Shown here piece by piece: positions 7,576 to 14,742 of a DNA stretch of 37,571 bases. The translations under genes and the position numbers were made by a program. Origin of the DNA: Sneathiella sp. (GTDB lineage Bacteria; Pseudomonadota; Alphaproteobacteria; Sneathiellales; Sneathiellaceae). Below the pieces are notes generated by a model. That model made no database searches and was not told the DNA's origin. It worked only from the letters and a program-made list of their open reading frames with translations. Location of the stretch: assembly GCF_002694385.1 (NCBI RefSeq), contig NZ_NZMB01000012.1:1-37571 (forward strand), written 5' to 3'. Position 1 is the first letter of the stretch. Every line of letters starts with the position of its first letter.

Positions 7576-8788
7576 CGTTGGTTTTGCTCCGCGACTTTTC
7601 TGTTCGGGGAGTCAGGCGCGCTTGCTGCGGATCGTACACGTAGTCCTTGATGCTACCGTCTTTGATCCGCTCGACGGCTTCATCGACCACATTGAACGGG
7701 ACAAGAAACCACTCGCGAGGGACAACAGGATTGCCAAAGCGATCCTTGATCTCGATGTCGAGACGGGCCGGATCGAAGATGCGGTGAATCAGGTTTTCGA
7801 GCTTCGTTCGGTTGATGTTGTAGAGTTCATAGGTCGCAACAACCTCGACATCAGCCAGCAAGAACGTGGCGTCTATCTTTGCATTGGCGATGCGCCGCTC
7901 GACCTTTCCACTTGTTACGCCGATCTTGTGGAGCACGTTGCGATGCTCCTTCACAATCGGAAGATCGGACTTGCTGCGGAGGACGTAGATCGTGCCGCTC
8001 GCCTCATCGCCGTCAGCCGTATGGTCGGCGAAGAGCGGTCCTGCCGAGGAGTCCGTAATTCGACGGCCTGCATCATCCTTATGAAGCGCTCTCTGTAGGG
8101 AGCGCATGAGCATATTGCTCTCGGTGCCGTTGTCGAAGATCACGCGCAAACGGGCATCGGTCATGCCTTGCGCCGTCAGGAACGCTTCGTCCATTTCTGC
8201 AACATAGGCTTTTTGTCCGCCTACGATAAAAAAGCGTCCTGGCGCGATCTCGGCCTTGCGTTCAAAGGGCCGTGTCGTTCGCATGCCTGTATCAATTTCG
8301 TTCTGAACCTGCTCGAACAACGGCTTGAACCGTTCGAAGTCTTCACACTTCTGGCGATTGGCGATCTCTTCCGCCGCCTTCTTTTCAGCGCTGGACCTCA
8401 CATGACGTAGTTCGGTGATGTCCGAAGTTTCCGCCTCGACGCCGAGTTCGGCCAGAAGCGCTTCGTCATCAATGTCGTCGTCGATGGACGTGGCGACTGG
8501 ACCGCTAGCGTCCAGCAGACCGTCTTTGTCAATCGGCTCTAGGAGCTGCCTGAACTCGCCAAGCTCTCTCAACCGATCAAGACGAACCGCGTAGAGCCGT
8601 TCGAAGATGTTCTTATCTTCGCCGTGCTGCGGTGGATGACCGTGCTCTTCGACGAAGCGTTGGATTTCTTCAAACCCCGCGATGACACGTTCTTCCTGCG
8701 GCGTTCTCGCAGCGACCTTCTTGGCCTCGACCTCGACCCCGAGTTCGGCAAGCAGCGCATCGTCTTCTTCAGTGAACTGCTTAGCCAT
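7568..8788 (-). CDS. GIY-YIG nuclease family protein (T5orf172-type domain)
   Basis: A 406-residue protein. The GIY-YIG fold is C-terminal, about 264-375: GTIYVLRS (265-272), HKIGVTSG (287-294), R299, E331 in KLENLIHRIF, and a REWF segment (358-361), all typical of the T5orf172/MUG113 subgroup. The N-terminal 130 residues contain a duplicated motif, DDALLAELGVE (9-19) and DEALLAELGVE (108-118), perhaps docking peptides. It is coupled by 8-base overlaps both to the helicase upstream (ATGGCTGA) and to drt3a downstream (ATGCTTGA). GAGG lies seven bases before the start. It is the only visible nuclease of the methyltransferase-helicase module and so the likely DNA-cutting subunit; that assignment is inference. 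Confidence 0.82.
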   Translation of the reverse strand: MAKQFTEEDDALLAELGVEVEAKKVAARTPQEERVIAGFEEIQRFVEEHGHPPQHGEDKNIFERLYAVRLDRLRELGEFRQLLEPIDKDGLLDASGPVATSIDDDIDDEALLAELGVEAETSDITELRHVRSSAEKKAAEEIANRQKCEDFERFKPLFEQVQNEIDTGMRTTRPFERKAEIAPGRFFIVGGQKAYVAEMDEAFLTAQGMTDARLRVIFDNGTESNMLMRSLQRALHKDDAGRRITDSSAGPLFADHTADGDEASGTIYVLRSKSDLPIVKEHRNVLHKIGVTSGKVERRIANAKIDATFLLADVEVVATYELYNINRTKLENLIHRIFDPARLDIEIKDRFGNPVVPREWFLVPFNVVDEAVERIKDGSIKDYVYDPQQARLTPRTEKSRSKTNDA

Positions 8789-10832
8789 CAGCAGCCTCGG
8801 ATTTCATGCGAGCCAGATAGGCTACACCTTCGGCCATGCGCTTCTCCCACGCATCGGGCGAGGTGATCGACGGCAGCCTGCCGCGCTCCTGTTTGAACTT
8901 CAGCGCCCGCTTGGCCAGATCACGCGCTTCTTCAGGCGTTAGCTGCACCTTTTTCGCGGAGATGATGGCCGCAACCTGTTTCAGACTTTCCTCGCTCATC
9001 GTCTTGGCGAGGATCGCGTAGGCTTCACTGAATGGATTGATGCGGTCGATCAGGTCGATGTCGAGTTCACGAACATCCATCGCGAACTTCCGTACTCCAT
9101 CGATCAGAGCCGTGTTGGCTTTGTCTTCGCCGTCGTCTTCCTTGAGTGCTGCTTCTTTGGCTTTCTGGGTCAGATTGAGAGCGGCGATGGCGTGCTGGCG
9201 GACAGCTTCCTGATCTTCGTCATCCAGCTCGGGGTATTTGTCTTTGATGATCTTGCCCATGCGGACCTGCGTCAGCTCTTCGGGCACAAGCTCTTCGTCG
9301 AACATTCCCCGTTCGACCGTCGGTTTGTCCTGCACGAAGGCGGCGATCACCTCGTTCAGGTCCTCCTGACAGATGCGCTCGGCTTCTTCGCTCTTTGGCT
9401 CAGTGAGCCCCTTGATCTCGATCTGGAACTGGCCGCTCTCTTCGTTGAAGCCGACATTGCATTCGCCTTCTTTGTAACCGCCTTCACCATAGTCGAAGCC
9501 CTCGACAGGTCCACTGTCTGCGCGTTTCGGGGTAAAGTTGAAGCGAGGGGCGAGAACCTGCTCCATTAACAGGCTTGCGGCGATGGCCTTGAGCGTATCG
9601 TTCACCGCTTCGGTAACGGCATCTTCCGATGCGTCCGGTTCGGCAATCAGGTTGGTGAAGCGGGCGCGGCTCTTTCCAGGGGCGTCGCGGGTCGCTCGCC
9701 CAATGATTTGAACGATCTCGGTCAGGCTAGCGCGATATCCGACCGTCAGGGCATGCTCGCACCAAACCCAGTCAAAGCCCTCTTTGGCCATGCCAAGCGC
9801 AATGATGATGTCTATGTGGTCGCGGTTGTTCTTCTGGGCGGGGTCTTTCAGCGCAGCTGAAACCTTGTCGCGCTTGGCGGCTTCGTCATCGACCAGATCG
9901 GCGATCCGCAGGATGCGTCCGTCCGATGTCTTGACCAACTGGAAGCCCGTCGCAGGGTCCGTACCTTGCCAGTCGCCCAACTCGTCGATGATGTGCTCGA
10001 CTTCGCGGTGCTTGTCCTTAGTGCTCTCGCGGGAATTGACACTCGGGATGTGGATGATGGTCTTCTCGTTCGGATCGAGAACCTTGAGGATGTCATCCGC
10101 ATACGCACCCGAGTAGAAGAAATAGCCGATATCGAGCTGCTTCAGATACTTGTAGCCGTTTAGCTGCTCATAATAGGTGTAGGTAACCGTATCAAACCTG
10201 GCCTCGTCATGCGGCATCAGAACAGGCTCGGCGTCGCCTCGGAAATACGAGCCCGTCATCGCAACGACATGAACCTTGTCCCGTCCGATCAACTCGGTGA
10301 GTTGCGCGCCAAGCTTGTTCTCAGGGTTTGCGGAAACGTGGTGGAATTCATCCACGGCGATCAGACAGTCATCAAAAGCCTCAATGCCGAACTTCTCAAT
10401 GGCGTTTCGGAACGTCGCGTGCGGACATACCAGAACTCGATCATCACCCTTTAGGAAGGAGCCAACCGAGTCGGCCTTGCTGCCGTCCGACCCTGGCGCG
10501 TTGCAAAGGTTCCATTTCGGCTCGACATGCCAGTCGGTCCAGAAGCCGAACTTGGATAGCGGCTCGTCGGCAAAGCTCGACCCGATGGATTTCTCTGGGA
10601 CGGTGATGATGGCCTTGCGCAGGCCCTGATTGTGCAGTTTGTCCAGCGCTACGAACATCAGCGCACGGCTCTTGCCCGATGCGGGCGGTGACTTGATCAG
10701 CAGATACTGCTCGCCGCGCTTCTCATAGGCGCGTTCCTGCATCGGTCGCATGCCCAACTCATTCGATTTGGTCGAATTGCCATTCTGGGCGTAGGTGACT
10801 GATACGGAGGGGGCGGTTTTCTCGCTGCTCAT
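8781..10832 (-). CDS. DEAD/DEAH-box superfamily 2 helicase
   Basis: A 683-residue protein with SF2 motifs in order: Walker A SPPASGKSR (48-56), Walker B VDEFHH (DEFH 161-164), motif III MTGS (192-195), and motif VI QIIGRATR (375-382). The layout resembles restriction-type translocases (Res subunits). The C-terminal 290 residues are acidic and helical, with no recognised nuclease motif. It would use ATP to translocate on DNA for the restriction complex. It starts three bases after the methyltransferase stop with GAAGG upstream, and overlaps the GIY-YIG gene by eight bases, so the three products are probably made in fixed ratio. Confidence 0.85.
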   Translation of the reverse strand: MSSEKTAPSVSVTYAQNGNSTKSNELGMRPMQERAYEKRGEQYLLIKSPPASGKSRALMFVALDKLHNQGLRKAIITVPEKSIGSSFADEPLSKFGFWTDWHVEPKWNLCNAPGSDGSKADSVGSFLKGDDRVLVCPHATFRNAIEKFGIEAFDDCLIAVDEFHHVSANPENKLGAQLTELIGRDKVHVVAMTGSYFRGDAEPVLMPHDEARFDTVTYTYYEQLNGYKYLKQLDIGYFFYSGAYADDILKVLDPNEKTIIHIPSVNSRESTKDKHREVEHIIDELGDWQGTDPATGFQLVKTSDGRILRIADLVDDEAAKRDKVSAALKDPAQKNNRDHIDIIIALGMAKEGFDWVWCEHALTVGYRASLTEIVQIIGRATRDAPGKSRARFTNLIAEPDASEDAVTEAVNDTLKAIAASLLMEQVLAPRFNFTPKRADSGPVEGFDYGEGGYKEGECNVGFNEESGQFQIEIKGLTEPKSEEAERICQEDLNEVIAAFVQDKPTVERGMFDEELVPEELTQVRMGKIIKDKYPELDDEDQEAVRQHAIAALNLTQKAKEAALKEDDGEDKANTALIDGVRKFAMDVRELDIDLIDRINPFSEAYAILAKTMSEESLKQVAAIISAKKVQLTPEEARDLAKRALKFKQERGRLPSITSPDAWEKRMAEGVAYLARMKSEAADG

Positions 10833-10835
10833 TGG

Positions 10836-13604
10836 TTATGCCTTCATTCGAGTATTCGTTCTTTTCAAATCATTTGCTGTCGTCATCTTTGTGTAGAGTT
10901 CGAACAACTTTTCCAAACGCTCAGTATCGTTCCTGAAACGACGGCCTATATAGACGCGTTCGAGCACTTCATCATTGCGATCATGGGCGGCGCGCAGATC
11001 AGGTGGCATCATGGCTTCACCATCCTTCACTTCGTAAAGGTCGGCGATGGTTGCAGGGAAATGCGCCTCTCGCGCCAAAAGGATGTCCTCCGCGCAGCGC
11101 GCCAGGTCGGCTTTGTTTTTCTCTGTCAGTGATGGAAGTGGGAACGTGTTCCACCCAAGCGTATTAGAGTATGAATAGTCAGTACGCAGACGCCCGCAGA
11201 TCGTATCAATCCATGACAAATGCAGCTTTGAAGAGATTACTGAAAGTGCCCAAAGAGGGCCATTAGAAATAAAGAATGCCTTGTTAGTCGGAACAACTGT
11301 TGCATCAGCTAGGCCAGCCGGAAAGTACTCGCGATTTTCGGAAGATACTATGGGAACGAATATTTTTGATGCGTCATCTCCCTTCCGTTCTCGGAATTGA
11401 TGAGGTTTGGCCGCGAGCTTATTCACAGCCTTGTCATCCGTTTCCAACCTGTCGCGCCGGACACTTTCAATCCTTTGCCGGACACCAACATATTTAGAGA
11501 CCTCTTCCAACTCGTTGTCGTCAATCCACAAGCAAAACCGTTCTTTGCCATTGATGAACTCAGTTGATCCAAGGAAGCGCCGAACAAAATGAAGCGGCAG
11601 CCCTTCTTGCCGCAACGTGTCCTTATCCTTTGAGTCGAGAATCAAACCACCTGACTTTGAATAGTAGACGCCATAATCCATCGCGACCTTAGAAAAGATC
11701 GGCCTTCTGGAAGCTGGGACAACAGAAATATTATGCTCGGTAAGGTAGGGGTTAATGTTTGCTACTTCGCGGCGGTTCTCGCCGGAATAAATCCATCGCG
11801 GTCCACCCGCTTCGCGGTCAACGCCCGTCACGACAACCGTGACACCCGCCTTGTTGGCCGCGAGGTTTGACCATGTGAAGGATGTATGAGCGAAGCGGAT
11901 ACGAAACCCTCTCTTCAGAAGCAAATCCCATGTTATAGGGACTTGCTGACCTTGGCATATGCTGTTGGTAGCCACGAACGAGAATGGTGCATGGCATACG
12001 TCGTTGAAGAGTGCGGCTTTCATAAGCCACGCTCCTACATAGTCAACGTTCTTCCATTTCGATGTAAGTCCACCAAATACCTGTTGCAGGTCTTCTTTTT
12101 CATGCGGCTTTTGTTTGCGCGTCCCCTTGAACGGCGGGTTTCCGCAAATGTAGGTCTCTCCACCTTCATTCTCGAAGTCGATCTCGGCTTGATCGATGGG
12201 TGACATAAACAAGTCGTCGGCATGGTGCTTCACCCCAGTCCCAGTCGGTGGGCAAATGCTAAGCCAGTCTAGCCGCAAGGCGTTTCCGCATGTTATCCAG
12301 TTCATGGCGTCGAGTGGGAGGAAGTCACGAAGGGCTTCACGTTGCCCGCGGTAAAGCACGTCGCACTGATATTCAGCGATTATGAGCGCGAGGCGGGCAA
12401 TCTCGGCTGGGAAATCACGGAGTTCAATCCCTCTAAAATTTGTCAGCGGGATTTCGGATCGTCGATCCGTCTCGTTGCGTCTTTCGTTGATCTCGGCCTC
12501 GATGGCGCGCATTTCCTTGTACGCGATGACAAGGAAGTTGCCCGATCCGCAGGCGGGATCGAAAACCCTGATCTTGGCCATGCGGTTGCGAAGATTGAGC
12601 AGCTTGCGGGCATTGTCGCCCGCCTCTTCAAGTTTCTCGCGTAGATCGTCGAGAAACAGCGGATTGAGGACCTTCAAGATGTTCGGAACGCTGGTGTAGT
12701 GCATGCCTAGAGCGCCGCGCTCTTCGTCGTCGGCGACGGCCTGGATCATCGATCCGAAGATGTCAGGATTGATCTTCTTCCAGTCGAGATTGCCAATATG
12801 AAGGAGGTAGGACCGTGCGATCTTGCTGAAGCGTGGGACGTCAACGCTCTCTGAGAAGAGCCCGCCGTTCACGTAGGGGAAGCTGTTGGCCCAGCGAGCG
12901 ATACCTTCCTTCTCACGGTCAGCAACTTTTGTGTTCATGGATCGGAACAGCTCGCTGATGATTTCATGCGTATTTGAGCTGTCTTTCTCGCTCATCCGTT
13001 CGATGGTGGCCGTGAACTGATCAGCCTCAGTGAAGATGTCAGTGTCTTCCGCGAAAAAGCAAAAGATCAGCCGCGCCATGAAGTGGTTCATGTCGTGGCG
13101 GCGATCCGCCGTGCCCCATTCAGGGTTGTCCTTCAGCAATTCGATATAGAGACGGTTCAGACGACCCGTCGCCTTGATGTCGAAGGCGCTTTCACGGATT
13201 TGTTTGACTGTGCTGATGCCCGCGAGCGGAAGGAAAAAGCCAAAATGGTCGGGGAAGTCGGGGTAGTTGCAGACGATGACCTCGCCGCTGTTCAGGTCTT
13301 CAGCCTGAAAGTCCTTCCCATCGGTGGCGAGAATGAATTTTGCGCGGGCTTTTGTCGTCGCAGGACTGGCCTTGAGCGCCGCAAGGGCTTCTACGACCGC
13401 GCCATTTTCAGCAACCATGAGGTGGATGTTGTTGGTCTGAAGAACGCCGCCAACATCCGACTTGTTGGACGTGCCGGAACGTAGGCGTTTGATCGTCGTG
13501 GTCTTGTTGCCGAACGCCTCCAAGAACGCGAAGGGAAACTCTTCCGCGTCGAACGGCTGCTCGGCAAGCTTGGATATGGCCTCTTCGATCTCAACGGCGT
13601 TCAA
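10836..13604 (-). CDS. MmeI-like N6-adenine DNA methyltransferase
   Basis: A 922-residue protein with the MmeI-family order: N-terminal domain (about 1-160), helical spacer (about 170-310, MNHFMARLIFCFFAEDTDIF), methyltransferase core with SAM motif I FDPACGSGNFL (348-358) and catalytic NPPF (489-492), then a C-terminal target-recognition domain (about 600-850). Classical MmeI enzymes carry a D...ExK nuclease at the N-terminus; I see no such signature in this one, which fits a separate nuclease subunit. The start is a TTG at 13604 with AAAGGA seven bases upstream, overlapping the end of the small regulator gene by 14 bases. It should modify self DNA and may confer target specificity on the helicase-nuclease partners. 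Confidence 0.85.
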   Translation of the reverse strand: MNAVEIEEAISKLAEQPFDAEEFPFAFLEAFGNKTTTIKRLRSGTSNKSDVGGVLQTNNIHLMVAENGAVVEALAALKASPATTKARAKFILATDGKDFQAEDLNSGEVIVCNYPDFPDHFGFFLPLAGISTVKQIRESAFDIKATGRLNRLYIELLKDNPEWGTADRRHDMNHFMARLIFCFFAEDTDIFTEADQFTATIERMSEKDSSNTHEIISELFRSMNTKVADREKEGIARWANSFPYVNGGLFSESVDVPRFSKIARSYLLHIGNLDWKKINPDIFGSMIQAVADDEERGALGMHYTSVPNILKVLNPLFLDDLREKLEEAGDNARKLLNLRNRMAKIRVFDPACGSGNFLVIAYKEMRAIEAEINERRNETDRRSEIPLTNFRGIELRDFPAEIARLALIIAEYQCDVLYRGQREALRDFLPLDAMNWITCGNALRLDWLSICPPTGTGVKHHADDLFMSPIDQAEIDFENEGGETYICGNPPFKGTRKQKPHEKEDLQQVFGGLTSKWKNVDYVGAWLMKAALFNDVCHAPFSFVATNSICQGQQVPITWDLLLKRGFRIRFAHTSFTWSNLAANKAGVTVVVTGVDREAGGPRWIYSGENRREVANINPYLTEHNISVVPASRRPIFSKVAMDYGVYYSKSGGLILDSKDKDTLRQEGLPLHFVRRFLGSTEFINGKERFCLWIDDNELEEVSKYVGVRQRIESVRRDRLETDDKAVNKLAAKPHQFRERKGDDASKIFVPIVSSENREYFPAGLADATVVPTNKAFFISNGPLWALSVISSKLHLSWIDTICGRLRTDYSYSNTLGWNTFPLPSLTEKNKADLARCAEDILLAREAHFPATIADLYEVKDGEAMMPPDLRAAHDRNDEVLERVYIGRRFRNDTERLEKLFELYTKMTTANDLKRTNTRMKA

Positions 13605-13776
13605 GGTTTCGTCCTTTGTTTTTATCGTTGGCTATGGTCTGCTCGTTGCGCTCGATATACTCACGCATGAACTCTCGGATCACTTGGGATGCGGGCCTGT
13701 CCTGCTCGCGGCAAAGTTCAAGGAACTTCTCGCGGAGCTGACGCTCGACCCTGATGCGCAGTCCTGAGTCTTTCAT
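13591..13776 (-). CDS. Small ribbon-helix-helix (CopG-like) regulator
   Basis: A 61-residue basic protein. LRIRVERQLREKFLELCREQDRPASQVIREFMREYIERN (5-43) fits a beta-strand followed by two helices, the ribbon-helix-helix fold. It is first in the defence operon, and its end overlaps the methyltransferase start. Such proteins usually repress their own promoter; a 7-bp inverted repeat overlapping the predicted promoter just upstream is a candidate operator. No ribosome binding site precedes the ATG, and the predicted transcription start falls on or next to it, so the message may be leaderless. The open frame extends upstream to 14016 but that part runs through hairpin-rich DNA and is not credible protein. 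Confidence 0.72.
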   Translation of the reverse strand: MKDSGLRIRVERQLREKFLELCREQDRPASQVIREFMREYIERNEQTIANDKNKGRNLERR

Positions 13777-13782
13777 GCGATG

Positions 13783-13815
13783 AGTGTAGCCGTTGGATAC
13801 ACAATGTGCCAACGG
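13783..13815 (-). promoter_or_regulatory. Predicted promoter and overlapping operator of the defence operon
   Basis: On the minus strand TTGGCA (13812-13807) and TACACT (13788-13783) are separated by 18 bases, a reasonable sigma-70-type pair. CCGTTGG (13790-13796) and CCAACGG (13809-13815) form a perfect 7-bp inverted repeat over the -35 box and spacer, where binding of the ribbon-helix-helix protein would block transcription. Function is inferred. Confidence 0.45.
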
Positions 13816-13848
13816 TATTTCGAGGATTCCTCCACAGACCATCGCCGC

Positions 13849-14011
13849 ATCCAAGGGCGCTCCCCTTGGTCGAAATCCAGTGGCGAAACGGTGACGCCCA
13901 TCCAACTTGCGCAAGGTTGGCCCATGTATCCAAAGAGCACGGGGAGACTCTTGGTCGTAGGTATCGGGGCGCGACAGACTTGATCGGCATCCAAACCGCG
14001 CAGGGTTGGTC
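13849..14011. repeat. Four dispersed hairpin repeats of form ATCCAA-N-TTGG
   Basis: Units at 13849-13871, 13900-13922, 13928-13956 and 13989-14011 each begin ATCCAA and end TTGG followed by a pyrimidine and C. The bases between differ from unit to unit yet stay mostly self-complementary (GGG/CCC, CTTG/CAAG, GAG/CTC, CC/GG), a covariation-like pattern within one sequence. Spacing is irregular (51, 28 and 61 bases start to start). Confidence 0.6.
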
Positions 14012-14264
14012 TCCATGAAATGGTCATGGGGGTATCGGTGGGAGCAGGAACGCTCCCCCGATTGGCAGGTGTCGGGGGCTATTACCCTGACGAGTGGATT
14101 TCACAAGGGGCGCGATAGCCCCTTTGATCGATGGGTGCAGGGAGAGCGAAGTCTCCCGCGAGTGATGGAACGGCGAAACGTTCTGATGGCTCTGGATGGG
14201 TTCAATGCCCAGGAAGAGCCAAGGCCGGAGGGATGCAACGGGAGCGCGCAGCGGGCTCCCTTGC

Positions 14265-14296
14265 CAAGATTGCGGTGTAGTACACCGCACATCTTG
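14265..14296. repeat. Near-perfect 15-bp stem inverted repeat
   Basis: CAAGAT-TGCGGTGTA, one central G, then TACACCGCA-C-ATCTTG: fifteen base pairs with a single bulged C. It is the strongest hairpin of the region. No T-run follows on either strand, so it is not a standard terminator. Confidence 0.75.
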
Positions 14297-14388
14297 CGGG
14301 TCGGACTTATTGATAAAATTGGGAAAAAAGGTGTTTCGATTTGGTCGATGCGGAAAGAGTGATTTTGTGGCGTGCTAGGGGCTGTTGC

Positions 14389-14742
14389 TCAGAGGGCGTT
14401 CTCTGGGGGCTGAAACATCGCCTCCTTCAGATACCCCGCGATAACCTGATCATTGCGGGCATTTGCGTGTTCGATGGGTCGTCGGTCCATCTCATCTCGT
14501 ATCCATGCGACTTGGGGATGTATCTCCATGGATACCCGAACGAAGTCAGCGTGGCCCAACGCCGCCGCCACGTGCACGGGCGTCATCTTATCTGGCTCTC
14601 GCTGATGGTCTAATCGTTGTCCGCTTTGCAGCGCAAACGCCAACTCCTCTAGATCATTGTTTTCAGCAGCACGAAATATATCTGGCGGCACATGTTCTGT
14701 GCCCGATTTATCGTTCGGCATTACATCTTTTATTTTACCCAA
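14389..14742 (-). CDS. Small ankyrin-repeat protein
   Basis: A 117-residue protein. DIFRAAENNDLEELAFALQSG and TPVHVAAALGHADFVRVSME are recognisable ankyrin helices, followed by a third degenerate unit (RRPIEHANARNDQVIAGYL). No signal peptide is visible, so it is likely cytoplasmic and acts through protein binding. Its ATG overlaps the stop of the 378-residue gene upstream by eight bases (ATGGGTAA), so the two are probably co-translated and functionally linked, for example as effector and partner. The specific target is unknown. Confidence 0.75.
   Translation of the reverse strand: MGKIKDVMPNDKSGTEHVPPDIFRAAENNDLEELAFALQSGQRLDHQREPDKMTPVHVAAALGHADFVRVSMEIHPQVAWIRDEMDRRPIEHANARNDQVIAGYLKEAMFQPPENAL

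Larger units (their letters stand above)
13777..14388. other. Hairpin-rich noncoding region (possible structured RNA), no credible gene
   Basis: About 610 bases with no convincing coding frame but a near-continuous run of hairpins. From left to right: four CCAA...TTGG hairpins (13849-14011); ATCGG-GGGAGC/GCTCCC-CCGAT (14034-14062); GTCGGGG/CCCTGAC (14071-14091); AAGGGGC/GCCCCTT (14105-14124); GGGAGA/TCTCCC (14140-14157); GAACG/CGTTC with a GCGAAA loop (14168-14183); nested GGCTCT/AGAGCC (14188-14220); GGGAGC/GCTCCC (14240-14260); and a 15-bp stem (14265-14296). It lies between the ankyrin gene and the defence operon. A long structured RNA on either strand, an mRNA leader, or a protein-binding DNA array are all possible. 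The stretch 14297-14388 holds nothing recognisable. Confidence 0.6.

Noticed and set aside
13849-14011. CRISPR array suggested by four similar units
   Set aside because: Repeats are only about six conserved bases with irregular spacing and self-complementary interiors; no cas genes. DUF2779 is only Cas4-like.
14006-14362. Plus-strand frame of 118 residues in the hairpin region
   Set aside because: Composition and repeated hairpins dominate; competing frames of similar length exist in other phases and no family or ribosome site supports it.
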